Positions 35,466 to 43,641 are shown, counted from the stretch's first letter. The stretch is 51,089 bases of DNA from JBHELG01 sp046263195 (GCA_046263195.1 JBHELG010000031.1:1-51089); one strand, 5' to 3'. The notes: a model not told the origin generated them from the sequence alone. Made by a program: numbers and translations.

Positions 35466-36752
35466 CTAGTGCTCGGCGTGGGCCCTCGGCCCTGGCGAGG
35501 CGAGCTCCTCGTCAAGCTCGACGGGTGCGAGTTCCTCGGCGAGCACCATGAGAAAGAGCCCGACGTCCGTGACGATGCCAAGGGCCTGGGCCGAGCCTCG
35601 GTCGGCCAGCTTCGTCACCGTAGCCGGGTTGATGTCGACACAGACGAGTGGCACATGTGCCGGCAGGAGGTTCCCCATCGCGATGCCGTGAAGCATGGTG
35701 CAGAGCACGAGACAGAAGCCGATTTCGGGTACGCGGCGCCGCATGGCCGTCTGAGCCGCCATCACGTCGACGAGGACCTCGGGCAGGGGACCGTCATCGC
35801 GCACCGACCCGGCGAGCACCAGGTCGACGCCGTGACGGATACATGCGTTCATGAGGCCCCCGGTGATGACTCCCCGGTCGACGGCTTCCGCGATGGAACC
35901 CGCACGACGGACCACGTTGATCGCTCGTATGTGGTTGCTGTGCCCGTGCTCCGTGGGCACCCCGAGGCTCTGAGAGATCCCGAGGGAGGTCCCGTGGAGA
36001 TTCGCCTCGACATCGTGTGCGGGCAGTGCGGTGCCGGCGAACAGGATCTGCAGCCAACCGGCTCGTACGAGGGCGACGGCAGCGGGCACGGAACCGGTGT
36101 GGACGAGAGCAGGGCCAGCGGCCCAGCAGATCTTGGCTCCCCGCGTGCGACAGGCCCTCATGTCGCTGGCCACGCGCCGCACGAGCAGGCGTTGCGGCTT
36201 CTCGGAGCTGACCTGGGAGCTCATGAAGGTGAACGTCTGCCGCGGCTGACCCGGCGCCGGCAGGGAGCGGTCTGGTGACACCCGTATGCCCTGGAAGCCG
36301 ACCACTATGCGGTCCCCGGCCCGGACTTCGAGCATGGGTACCGTCTCGGCCGCCGGTCCGGCGCGATCCTCTGTGACGCGGATGCCACAGTCCATCTCCG
36401 GGTGGGCCACGTCAAGCCACTGCCCTTTGAGACGCACCTGCGTGCGAAGGTTCGTGGTCGAGTAGAACCCTTCCGGAAAGCAGCCGCCAACATCGGCGAT
36501 GGCAGTCCCGGCGTCGCTGTCGTGGACCGGCGTGGCTCCGAAGTTCGAGATGCTTGCGAGAACCCCAGCGAGAGTTTCGTCGCTTTCGGCAGCTACGACG
36601 AGCGTGGCCTCCGATTCGTCTGTCTTGCGCTTGCCGACCTCCATGTTGGCGATCTCGTAATCCGCGCCATGCTCGAGGATCGTGTCGAGCACGCGCGCCA
36701 ACTGACCCGTGTCGATGATGTGGCCGGAGACCGTCACCGTCTCGGAGGGCAC
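35466..36752 (-). CDS. Archaeal-type ornithine cyclodeaminase/LOR-SDH family protein (TIGR00300-like)
   Basis: This 428-residue protein resembles the TIGR00300/LOR-SDH family, of which Methanococcus MMP1218 and the C-terminal part of cyanobacterial ArgZ/AgrE are ornithine cyclodeaminases making proline. Visible family stretches include SGHIIDTGQLARVLD, GGCFPEGFYSTTNL, EHGHSNHIRAIN, GGLMNACIRHGVDLVLAGSVRDDGPLPE and a Rossmann-like FCLVLCTMLHGIAMGNLLPA. No N-terminal arginine dihydrolase domain is present. GTG 36752 is preferred because GGGAGG lies five bases upstream. The activity is family-based inference. Confidence 0.8.
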   Translation of the reverse strand: MPSETVTVSGHIIDTGQLARVLDTILEHGADYEIANMEVGKRKTDESEATLVVAAESDETLAGVLASISNFGATPVHDSDAGTAIADVGGCFPEGFYSTTNLRTQVRLKGQWLDVAHPEMDCGIRVTEDRAGPAAETVPMLEVRAGDRIVVGFQGIRVSPDRSLPAPGQPRQTFTFMSSQVSSEKPQRLLVRRVASDMRACRTRGAKICWAAGPALVHTGSVPAAVALVRAGWLQILFAGTALPAHDVEANLHGTSLGISQSLGVPTEHGHSNHIRAINVVRRAGSIAEAVDRGVITGGLMNACIRHGVDLVLAGSVRDDGPLPEVLVDVMAAQTAMRRRVPEIGFCLVLCTMLHGIAMGNLLPAHVPLVCVDINPATVTKLADRGSAQALGIVTDVGLFLMVLAEELAPVELDEELASPGPRAHAEH

Positions 36753-36827
36753 GTCGTCCTCCCTTGCCACCGCGTCAGGGCCTGCAGCTGAGACCGTAGC
36801 CGGGACCTGGGCCTACAGACGTGCTGT

Positions 36828-37250
36828 CTACGTGGCGCCGTGGTCGTAGCCGAGGTCGCGCAGCGCCTCGCGTATGCGCTCTGCGTTGCGGTCGAGCAGC
36901 TCTTGGTCGGGGTCCTGCTCGGCATTAGCGAAATCCAGGTCGTGAACCCCGTCGATGGGGACGACGTGAACGTGCAAGTGCGGTACCTCGAGACCGGCGA
37001 TCATCAGCCCGATTCTCGTGGGCCGGAACGCCTGCATGAGCGCCCTGCCCACCGCCTGCTCAACCCGCGTCATGTGATCCAGCAACTCGGGCGGGGCATC
37101 CAGCCAATGGTCTATCTCCTCTCGCGGCACCACGAGCGTGTGACCGTCTCGCAGCGGGTTGATCGACAGGAAGGCGACGACCTCATCATCCTTCCAGACG
37201 AACCGCCCCGGCAGCTCGCCCTCGATGATGCGGGTGAAGACGGTCGGCAT
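36828..37250 (-). CDS. HIT-family nucleotide hydrolase
   Basis: This 140-residue histidine-triad protein has HLHVHVVP (H91, H93, H95) and the N-terminal FTRIIEGELPGRFVWKDDEVVAFLSINPLRDGHTLVVP typical of Hint-like hydrolases of AMP conjugates. Length and motifs are normal. It is transcribed toward the cyclodeaminase-like gene 75 bases away and may share a transcript. Substrate is not determined by sequence. Confidence 0.94.
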   Translation of the reverse strand: MPTVFTRIIEGELPGRFVWKDDEVVAFLSINPLRDGHTLVVPREEIDHWLDAPPELLDHMTRVEQAVGRALMQAFRPTRIGLMIAGLEVPHLHVHVVPIDGVHDLDFANAEQDPDQELLDRNAERIREALRDLGYDHGAT

Positions 37251-37340
37251 GGTTGCGTCTCCGAGAATCCGCAGGCCTTCCGTGGCCAGCCTACGTGCGG
37301 GGCGCTCCTGCCGACGACTGTGGGGCCAGTGGCTGGTAGT

Positions 37341-37363
37341 AAACGCGCGATTGGATCGCGTTT
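37341..37363 (+). promoter_or_regulatory. Inverted repeat between the HIT gene and the DUF222 gene
   Basis: The arms AAACGCG and CGCGTTT flank nine bases (CGATTGGAT). The surrounding 150 bases are less GC-rich than the neighbours and hold the divergent promoters of the HIT gene and DUF222 gene. It may be an operator or a weak hairpin; no function is assigned. Confidence 0.4.
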
Positions 37364-37449
37364 GATCTGGGGTCCCCAGGATAATTTGCGCTCTGCTCGA
37401 GCCGACTTTTCCACATCCATCCGCGGATCAGACTCCATATGTTACAGGT

Positions 37450-37463
37450 AGAACGTATGTTCT
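37450..37463 (+). promoter_or_regulatory. LexA-type SOS box
   Basis: AGAACGTATGTTCT matches the Gram-positive/mycobacterial LexA consensus GAAC-N4-GTTC perfectly, with palindromic flanks. It ends five bases before the ATG of the DUF222/HNH gene, so LexA would block initiation or early elongation. A possible -10 (TATGTT near 37439) lies just upstream. Confidence 0.8.
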
Positions 37464-37467
37464 CAAC

Positions 37468-38733
37468 ATGGACAGCGACTCGCCATTCGGCTCGAACCCC
37501 CAAGCTTCTGGCCCTGCTGATGGGCCGATTTCCTTGGCGGAGGGGGCGGGATTATTGGACGAGATGACACAGGCCCTGCGGCGCATGGAGCGAGCAACGG
37601 CTGAGGCGGTGGAGCTGGTGGGAAGGGTGCAGCGCGCCGGTGTTGTCGAGGAACTCGAGGGCCTGCCCCTGGAACTGCTGCTCGCCCTGCAGCACCGCAT
37701 GGTCTCTTCCGATGCTCGCATGATCTTGGGCGCCGCCAGCGTGTTGCAGCGAATGCCCGTCACGAGGGGTCTGTTCGAGAGTGGGAAGCTGTCGTGGGGG
37801 CAGATACGGGGCATCGTGGCGCGTCTGCGGCGCATGAAGGTCGAGGACTTGCCGACCATCGACGAGCGGGTGGAAGTCTCGCTGGATCTGGTGGACAAGT
37901 ACTCGCCTGACGAGCTCGTCTGGGCGGTGGAGCGTGCCGCCGACGAGATCGACGGTGCCCGCAAAGTGGAGCGGCGTGAGCAGCGCAGAGTCGAGGCGAG
38001 TTTTCTGTCCGTGCAGCCCTCTTTCGATGGTTCCGTGCGGCTTTACGGGGAGCTGGACCCCGTCTCGGGTGCGACCTGTCTAAATGCCTTGGAGGCCGCC
38101 AGCGACCCCCCCGATGGGGAGCCGGGCGAGCCGGGGCAGGCCTCCGGGCGGGCCCGCCAGCGTGCGGAAGGGCTGGTCCGCATCTGCGGCGACTGGCTGG
38201 GCGGTGGCGCTAGCAATCGTCCCGCACGCCCCCTGCTGGTCGTCCACGTGGATGTCTCCAACACCACCGTCACCGAAGCTGCCACTGTGGATCTGGCCAC
38301 CCCCGGGGTGCTGCCCACCCTCACGGCCGCCACAGTGGAGGCCATGACTCATGATGCGGATCTGCGGGTCGTGCTGTTCGACGGGGCACGCCCACTGGCG
38401 GTGTCGGCCAAGACCAAAGCGGCCGCCATTCCCGCTGACGTCCGACTGGCGGTGAAGGCCCGCGACCGCGGCTGCCGCTTTCCTGGCTCAACTGCCCCGG
38501 CCCGATGGGCCGAGATACACCATATCGAGCCGCAAGCCAAAGGCGGGGATCATCATCCCGACAAGCTGACGCTTCTGATCCGCCGCTGGCATCGGTTGGT
38601 ACACCGCCGCGAGTGGAAGCTCCGCCTCGATCCCGACACCGGCGAGTTGACGACCACCCGCAAGGGCAGAACCTGGTACTCGCCGCCCCGTGGCACCCCG
38701 CTGCGAAGGCCCCAGGCGTCTAACCCACCGTAG
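37468..38733 (+). CDS. DUF222 (13E12-family) protein with eroded HNH domain
   Basis: This 421-residue protein has a DUF222 helical domain (about 30-270: SWGQIRGIVARLRRM...YSPDELVWAVERAADE, GSVRLYGELDPVSGA) and a C-terminal HNH region (330-380). The family is related to the mycobacterial 13E12 repeat proteins. In the HNH core only C336 of the usual zinc cysteines remains: expected Cys positions are S341, A348 and I371, and the conserved Asn is K366 while H351, H352 and H375 stay. It may have lost zinc and nuclease function or be a divergent subgroup. The gene carries a perfect LexA operator just before the ATG. Confidence 0.88.
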   Translation: MDSDSPFGSNPQASGPADGPISLAEGAGLLDEMTQALRRMERATAEAVELVGRVQRAGVVEELEGLPLELLLALQHRMVSSDARMILGAASVLQRMPVTRGLFESGKLSWGQIRGIVARLRRMKVEDLPTIDERVEVSLDLVDKYSPDELVWAVERAADEIDGARKVERREQRRVEASFLSVQPSFDGSVRLYGELDPVSGATCLNALEAASDPPDGEPGEPGQASGRARQRAEGLVRICGDWLGGGASNRPARPLLVVHVDVSNTTVTEAATVDLATPGVLPTLTAATVEAMTHDADLRVVLFDGARPLAVSAKTKAAAIPADVRLAVKARDRGCRFPGSTAPARWAEIHHIEPQAKGGDHHPDKLTLLIRRWHRLVHRREWKLRLDPDTGELTTTRKGRTWYSPPRGTPLRRPQASNPP

Positions 38734-38955
38734 TGAAGACGGGGGCTGCGCCGGCGACGGGAGCTGCAACCCGCCTCGAACCGGCTGACGCTGCCAAATC
38801 CCTTCCAGACGAGCTGGTATCGCCATTCGCGCGCGTAGCTGCACCCGGCCCAGGTGCCCCGAGCCGCTACGCTCCTCGCCGCAGCGACCACAAGTCTGCT
38901 CTGACCCTGACCGGGACATTCGTTTGTCCCTGATCCTTCAAAGCGGCCGAGGTTG

Positions 38956-40131
38956 ATGGAATTCCGCCGGATCAACGCTCTTCCTCCCTACGCCTTCGCG
39001 ACCATCGACGCGCACAAGATGGCCGCACGTCGGGCAGGCGAGGACGTGATCGACCTGGGGTTCGGTAACCCCGACGTCCCCTCTCCCAAGATCGCGGTGG
39101 ACAAGCTCTGCGAGGCCGCGCACAACTCCCGCAACCACCGCTACTCCTCCAGCCGCGGCATCCCCAAGCTCCGTCTCGCCATCTGCGACCTCTACCGCCG
39201 GCGTTTCGGTGTGGAACTCGACCCAGAGCATGAGGCCATCACGACGATCGGCGCCAAAGAAGGACTCTCCCATCTGATGTGGACGCTGGTGCAGCCGGGC
39301 GACGTGGCCCTGGTCCCCACGCCCTCCTACCCCATCCACATCTACGCGCCCCTCCTGGCCGGGGGAGAGGTGCGCCAGATCCGCCTGGGCCCCCATGAGG
39401 ACTTTTTCGCGAACCTGCTTCAGGCCTGGCAGGAGTCATGGCCCCGCCCGCGGGTCATCGTGCTGTCCTTTCCCCACAACCCCACGACCCAGTGCGTCGA
39501 ACTCGACTTCATGCGACGTGTCGTCGAGTTCGCCCGAGCCCATGACGTCATGCTCGTGCACGACTTCGCTTACGCCGACCTGGCGTTCGACGGCTACCGC
39601 CCACCCTCGATCCTGCAGGTCCCGGGGGCGAAAGACGTGGCAGTCGAGCTGTACACCCTGACGAAATCGTTCTCGATGGCGGGATGGCGGGTCGGCTTCC
39701 TGGTGGGGAACGCGGAAGCGGTCGCAGCCCTGGCGCGTCTGAAGTCGTACCTCGACTACGGGACGTTCCAGCCGATCCAGATAGCTTCGATCGTGACTAT
39801 GAATGAAGCTTCCGACTATCCCGACAAGGTGTGCGACATCTACCGGCGCCGGCGCGACGCCCTGTGCGACGGACTCGCCCGCATCGGATGGCAAGTGAAG
39901 AGGCCGAAGGGAACCATGTTCGTCTGGGCGCCCATCCCGGATGCCTACCAGGAGATGGGGAGCCTGGAGTTCGCGATCATGCTCGTGGACGAGGCCAAGG
40001 TCGCCGTCTCGCCCGGCGCAGGGTTTGGACCCGGAGGTGATGGGTTCGTCCGCTTCGCTCTCGTGGAGAACGAACAGCGCATCGGCCAAGCGGTCCGAGG
40101 GATACGCCGGACCTTGACGAAGTTGTCATGA
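38956..40131 (+). CDS. Class I/II aminotransferase (AlaC-like)
   Basis: This 391-residue PLP enzyme has K237 in TLTKSFSMAGWRVGF, the cofactor-contact region IGAKEGLSHLMWTL, the segment LSFPHNPTTQCVE and the terminal arginine region GDGFVRFALVEN. The sequence is close to AlaC-type alanine transaminases and LL-diaminopimelate aminotransferase relatives. ATG 38956 is preferred over TTG 38953. Substrates (alanine/2-oxoglutarate or methionine) cannot be told apart here. Its stop codon lies inside one arm of a 13-bp inverted repeat. Confidence 0.9.
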   Translation: MEFRRINALPPYAFATIDAHKMAARRAGEDVIDLGFGNPDVPSPKIAVDKLCEAAHNSRNHRYSSSRGIPKLRLAICDLYRRRFGVELDPEHEAITTIGAKEGLSHLMWTLVQPGDVALVPTPSYPIHIYAPLLAGGEVRQIRLGPHEDFFANLLQAWQESWPRPRVIVLSFPHNPTTQCVELDFMRRVVEFARAHDVMLVHDFAYADLAFDGYRPPSILQVPGAKDVAVELYTLTKSFSMAGWRVGFLVGNAEAVAALARLKSYLDYGTFQPIQIASIVTMNEASDYPDKVCDIYRRRRDALCDGLARIGWQVKRPKGTMFVWAPIPDAYQEMGSLEFAIMLVDEAKVAVSPGAGFGPGGDGFVRFALVENEQRIGQAVRGIRRTLTKLS

Positions 40132-40185
40132 CGCATCTCCTCAAGGCGGCACCCCAACGTGCCGACAATCAGCATGACAACTTCG
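40118..40185. repeat. 13-bp perfect inverted repeat spanning the aminotransferase stop
   Basis: CGAAGTTGTCATG (40118-40130) and CATGACAACTTCG (40173-40185) are exact reverse complements around a 42-base loop. The first arm contains the 3' codons of the aminotransferase, and the second directly precedes the terminator at 40187. It would form a large stem at the mRNA end; the pairing of an mRNA coding end with downstream sequence suggests a local inverted duplication. Confidence 0.7.
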
Positions 40186-40186
40186 C

Positions 40187-40223
40187 GAAAGCCCCGAGCC
40201 GGAGCAAACCGGTCGGGGCTTTC
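40187..40223 (+). terminator. Bidirectional-looking intrinsic terminator
   Basis: GAAAGCCCCGA and TCGGGGCTTTC pair over 11 bp, with an inner CCGG/CCGG pair and loop AGCAAA. The flanking A and T runs give an A-stem-T arrangement. It lies 55 bases after the aminotransferase stop. Confidence 0.88.
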
Positions 40224-40508
40224 CCAACTCCTGGCGGGCCTCGTCTTCGATTACTACTGGGGAAGCAGAATCTCGGCGGATTCTCGGCGAAAGTCGTCCT
40301 CGTGCTCGACTACGATCGTGGTTGTGGTTGCGCCCTCGAGGATCACCACTTCACAACGGGTACTTGTCAGCAGGGTCCCCGCGACAGCGAGCCCGGGCTA
40401 CACACCCTCGCCGCACGTTTCCCCCACCAGGCACGCAACCCAGCGGGGGTTGCTTCTCGAAGACCGAGGACCGCAGCATCACGGCGGCAAGATCGGCGGC
40501 GGGCTCTG
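40224..40508. other. Non-coding stretch before the small HNH gene
   Basis: This 285-base stretch between the terminator and the HNH start has open frames in more than one reading frame, but none shows recognisable protein motifs. One frame ends in a TGA overlapping the HNH ATG (TGATG), so a fast-evolving phage-like small gene cannot be excluded. I see no tRNA or repeat. Confidence 0.35.
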
Positions 40509-40832
40509 ATGCGTTACAAGACATCCGCCCGCTGCGGGGCTTGCGGCAAGAGACTCTCCCGCAGGGACGAGCAGACCCCCGGCAGGCCCTGCAGCCGATG
40601 CGGCTACTCGGACCCCAGCCACAGCGAGCACCTCTACTGGAACTGGGACAACGTCAGGGTCGCGGTTCTCAATCGTGATGGCTGGGTCTGCCGACTCAGG
40701 TTCCCCGGCTGCGAGGGCTACGCTCGCCAGGTCGACCACCTCATACCTCCCACCCGCGGAGGCGTCGACCATCCCGACAACCTGAGAGCCGCGTGCAGCT
40801 CGTGCCACGCCGCCCGCGCCCGGACCTGGTGA
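40509..40832 (+). CDS. Small HNH endonuclease
   Basis: This 107-residue protein has two N-terminal CxxC pairs (CGAC, CSRC), then an intact HNH module: C61 and C68, D76-H77, N91, C96/C99 and H100 (QVDHLIPPTRGG...DNLRAACSSCH). Compact HNH proteins of this type occur in phages and as stand-alone genes in actinobacteria. ATG 40509 is the only good start; a longer frame upstream lacks family similarity. The ribosome-binding site is weak. It sits in the most accessory-looking part of the window. Confidence 0.8.
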   Translation: MRYKTSARCGACGKRLSRRDEQTPGRPCSRCGYSDPSHSEHLYWNWDNVRVAVLNRDGWVCRLRFPGCEGYARQVDHLIPPTRGGVDHPDNLRAACSSCHAARARTW

Positions 40833-40907
40833 GCTCCCCGAGCACTACGGCTGGGACGGTTCCAACCGGGCGTGCCAGCGGCGTTGTGGACCGGGGGAGA
40901 GGACCGG

Positions 40908-41831
40908 GTGAAGAGGAAGGCAGGGCAGCAGGGCGAGGGGCGACCGTCCTGGGTCTCCGACCGCCTCTTTCCCTTTGAAAGCCGCTTCATGGACCTGGAG
41001 GGCGCTCGTCTTCATTACGTGGATGAGGGCCGTGGACCCGTGATGCTCATGCTGCACGGGAATACGACCTGGTCGTTCCTCTACCGCCACCTCATCGTCC
41101 GTCTGCGGGGGCGCTTCCGCTGCGTCGCTCTGGGCTTTCCCGGCTTCGGTCTCTCGAGCGCCGCCCCCAACTACGGCTTTCTCCCGGCCGAATACAGTCA
41201 CGTGGTCGAGGCCTTCGTGGAAGCGCTCGACCTCCGGGCCACCACTCTGTTCGTACAGGACTGGGGTGGCCCCATAGGCCTCAGAGCGCGCCTCACGACA
41301 GCCCGAGCGGTACCGGGCCCTCGTCATCGCCAACACGTGGGCGTGGCCCGTCACCGGGAGCGCTCATTCCGAGTGGTTCTCCAAGCTCGTGGGAGGGCCG
41401 ATGGGGTGCTTTCTGATCCGACGCTTCAACCTCTTCGTCAACCTCGTGATCCCCGTCGGTCATAAGCGGACGAAGCTTTCGCGGCAGGACATGGCCCACT
41501 ACCGGCGACCTTTCCCGACACCCGAGTCGCGCACCCCACCTGCATCCTGCCCCGTGAGATCATCCACAGCTCAGCATTCCTGGGCGAGGTCGAGGCCGGT
41601 CTGGCCCACCTGGCTCATCTGCCACGCTCATCGTCTGGGGCGACCGCGACTTCGCCTTCCGAGCCCAAGCGGGAGCGCTTCGAATCCGCCTTCCTCGACC
41701 GCAGCACAAGGGGATTGCGCGGAGCCGGGCACTTCGTGCAGGACGACGCCGCAGAGGAGGTCGCGGAGGCGATTGAGGACTGGTGGCACGAGCGGGGACT
41801 GACGGGCGAGCAGTTCCCAAAGCTTGACTAG
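40908..41831 (+). pseudogene. Haloalkane dehalogenase-like alpha/beta hydrolase with four frameshifts
   Basis: Read across frames the product is about 308 residues: oxyanion region LMLHGNTTWSFLYRHLI, nucleophile FVQDWGGPIGLR, acid IVWGDRDFAF and base LRGAGHFVQDD, the haloalkane-dehalogenase-type Asp/Asp/His triad. Conserved sequence changes frame near 41296 (+1), 41535 (-1), 41623 (-1) and 41667 (+1), with stop TAG at 41829 back in the original frame. GTG 40908 has GAGAGG upstream. Either a decayed gene with compensating indels or sequencing error; the breaks are not in homopolymers. As written it cannot make an intact enzyme. Confidence 0.85.
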
Positions 41832-41857
41832 AGTGCGACGAACGCGGGAGGTGGCCA

Positions 41858-42121
41858 GTGCAGTGTCCAGTCGACGGTGCGACGCTCGAGATGAGCGAGC
41901 GGCAAGGCATCGAGATCGATTACTGCCCGCAGTGCCGCGGAGTGTGGCTCGACAGGGGCGAACTCGACAAGATCATCGAGCGTACGAACCAGGAGCTCGA
42001 TGTCAGGCCCCAAGCGTCTCGACACGAGGCATCGTGGGGAGGCCACGACGAACCGCGGGGGACACTCCCACCCCCCCGGGGCAAGCGTCGTCGCAACTTC
42101 CTCGAGGAACTCTTCGACTGA
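41858..42121 (+). CDS. TFIIB-type zinc-ribbon (zf-TFIIB) protein
   Basis: This 87-residue protein has MQCPVDGATLEMSERQGIEIDYCPQCRGVWLDRGELDKI, the zf-TFIIB motif with CxxD and CPQC. Such small proteins are common and of unknown role. The tail is basic (GKRRRNFLEELFD). GTG 41858 has GGGAGGTGG upstream. Confidence 0.85.
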   Translation: MQCPVDGATLEMSERQGIEIDYCPQCRGVWLDRGELDKIIERTNQELDVRPQASRHEASWGGHDEPRGTLPPPRGKRRRNFLEELFD

Positions 42122-42172
42122 GGGCTGGCCGGCAGGGCGGTCAGTTCACGGCCTCACTACACCCTGCCCGCA

Positions 42173-43135
42173 TCAGAGCGCTCCTCCACCCTCCAGGCGA
42201 ACGCAGTCGTTCAGCACCGCCGCGGCCGTCACGGCGTCGTCGACCGTGACGAGGAAGCTCTTGCCGCCATTCAGGTCGAGACGAAGGCCTGGGCCCCTTC
42301 GGAGCACCAAGGCGGCCCGGCCGAACAGCGTGACGCTTCCCCGATAGCCCCATCCGAGCCACGACCGCAAAGGGTCGACGTGGACCGCCGTGGCCTTCTC
42401 GATGCGGTGCAGTCCAATCCGGATCACCGGCCAGCCCAGGGGACCCATAGCTATCCGGAGGCCCGCCGGGCCCGCCGCCACCCGAACAGAGGACAAGGCA
42501 AGGCCGACGAGGCAGAGCCCGAGCGCCCAGGGTGTCGCGCGCGGTCGGAAAGGGACAGCTCCCACAGCCACCGTTCCGCTGACGGCGGCCAGAGCTAACG
42601 CCCACCAGGCCCGGCAGGTACCCAACCAGGCGGCACGCTCCCCCGGACGCAGGCGGGTCGCCCGCTTCTGCGGAGGGTCGGGATCCTGCGCGCTGTCCAA
42701 GCTGATGGCGAGCCTGCCGGCGATCATGGCGAGAAGGGCGGCTCCTGCCACCATGCCGATGACGTGAGCCCAGGAGATGCCCGCTGTCCGCCAGCTCGAT
42801 GCATCGAAGTTCGCCTCGACCGTCACGAGCGACGCCAGGGCGCCGATGGACGCGACGAACGCGGTCACGGCAACGAGCGCCGCTCGGTCCGCTCCATCAT
42901 TTCGTCGCCACACAGCAGCTGCCATGAGGGCGGCCGGCACGCCAGTGAAGCCGAGGGCGGTCACAAGCAGGGCGGAGCGAGGCCAAGAACCGTCCGGGCG
43001 TCCGTAGAGGTCCCAGTGGCGGGCCACGGGTTCGGGCAAGCGGTCTCCGAGCAGCATGATGGGAAGCGTTCCCGCGAGAACGAGGCTGAGGGGGAGGACT
43101 GCGCCGAGCAGAAGGCGGCGGGCAGGGGGCGTCAC
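42173..43135 (-). CDS. DUF1648-type integral membrane protein
   Basis: This 320-residue protein has several membrane helices. Its N-terminus carries the DUF1648-like motif LPEPVARHWDLYGRPDGSWP after the first helix. A central block of helices (about 55-145, 170-215) is followed by a non-membrane beta-rich C-terminus. The GTG overlaps the stop of the upstream GntR regulator (GTGA), a coupling typical of YtrA-type regulators with membrane partners. It could act as an envelope-stress sensor or immunity protein; this is inference. Confidence 0.8.
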   Translation of the reverse strand: MTPPARRLLLGAVLPLSLVLAGTLPIMLLGDRLPEPVARHWDLYGRPDGSWPRSALLVTALGFTGVPAALMAAAVWRRNDGADRAALVAVTAFVASIGALASLVTVEANFDASSWRTAGISWAHVIGMVAGAALLAMIAGRLAISLDSAQDPDPPQKRATRLRPGERAAWLGTCRAWWALALAAVSGTVAVGAVPFRPRATPWALGLCLVGLALSSVRVAAGPAGLRIAMGPLGWPVIRIGLHRIEKATAVHVDPLRSWLGWGYRGSVTLFGRAALVLRRGPGLRLDLNGGKSFLVTVDDAVTAAAVLNDCVRLEGGGAL

Positions 43136-43476
43136 AGCTGCTCCTCCACCAGTGCCTGGACTTCCCGTGGCGAGAGGCCCTGACGGCGCGCCTCCCGTGC
43201 CAGGTTCCTTGCGAGCTCCACCAGGCTGGCCCGCCCGCCACTTTCCAGGACGGTCACTCCCCGCCCGCGGCGCAACTCGACGAGCCCTTCGTCCCGGAGC
43301 TGACCGTAGGCCCGAAGCACCGTATGCATGTTGACCCCCAGGACCTCGGCGAGCTCCCGCGCTGGGGGTAGGCGGCTGCCTGGAGGCGCCTCGCCTCGAG
43401 CGATGGCGCTACGGAGTTGGGCGGCGATCTGTTCGTACAGCGGGACACCGCCGGCCAGGTCGATGCGCACCAACAT
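43132..43476 (-). CDS. GntR-family (YtrA-type) transcriptional regulator
   Basis: This 114-residue repressor has a winged-helix GntR domain (PLYEQIAAQLRSAIARGEAPPGSRLPPARELAEVLGVNMHTVLRAYGQLRDEGLVELRRGRGVTVL) and a short helical tail, the YtrA layout. ATG 43476 follows an AT-rich region; a much longer frame upstream crosses that region and is not the gene. It probably controls itself and the coupled DUF1648 gene via the palindromic sequence just upstream. Confidence 0.9.
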   Translation of the reverse strand: MLVRIDLAGGVPLYEQIAAQLRSAIARGEAPPGSRLPPARELAEVLGVNMHTVLRAYGQLRDEGLVELRRGRGVTVLESGGRASLVELARNLAREARRQGLSPREVQALVEEQL

Positions 43477-43515
43477 TGTTCGAGTAATACTAGCACAACT
43501 ATTAGTGCTGGGGGT
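43477..43515. promoter_or_regulatory. AT-rich promoter/operator for GntR and possibly the divergent lipoprotein gene
   Basis: The segment holds AGTAATACTAGCACAAC then TATTAGTGCT, with overlapping partial dyads TAATA/TATTA and AGCAC/GTGCT. It is far more AT-rich than its surroundings. Plus-strand TTGTTC (43476) and TATTAG (43500) are spaced like -35/-10 for the lipoprotein gene. A GntR operator here is likely but the exact boundaries are not. Confidence 0.55.
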
Positions 43516-43641
43516 ACGTGCGCTCATTGGGGAGGGTCGCCCAGAGGTACGACTCGTGCGAGCTTGGGCGGAGGGGCGACAGGCAGCCCCTAGAGTCCTC
43601 CCGGCCGTCGGCCCATCGTGGCTGAGAGAGAGGAGAGGCGC

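Noticed and set aside
35304..36278. 324-codon plus-strand frame opposite the cyclodeaminase-like gene
   Set aside because: Shadow of the minus-strand gene; no recognisable protein features.
40224..40508. Phage terminase-like small gene before the HNH nuclease
   Set aside because: An open frame overlaps the HNH start, but its translation shows no terminase or other phage motif.
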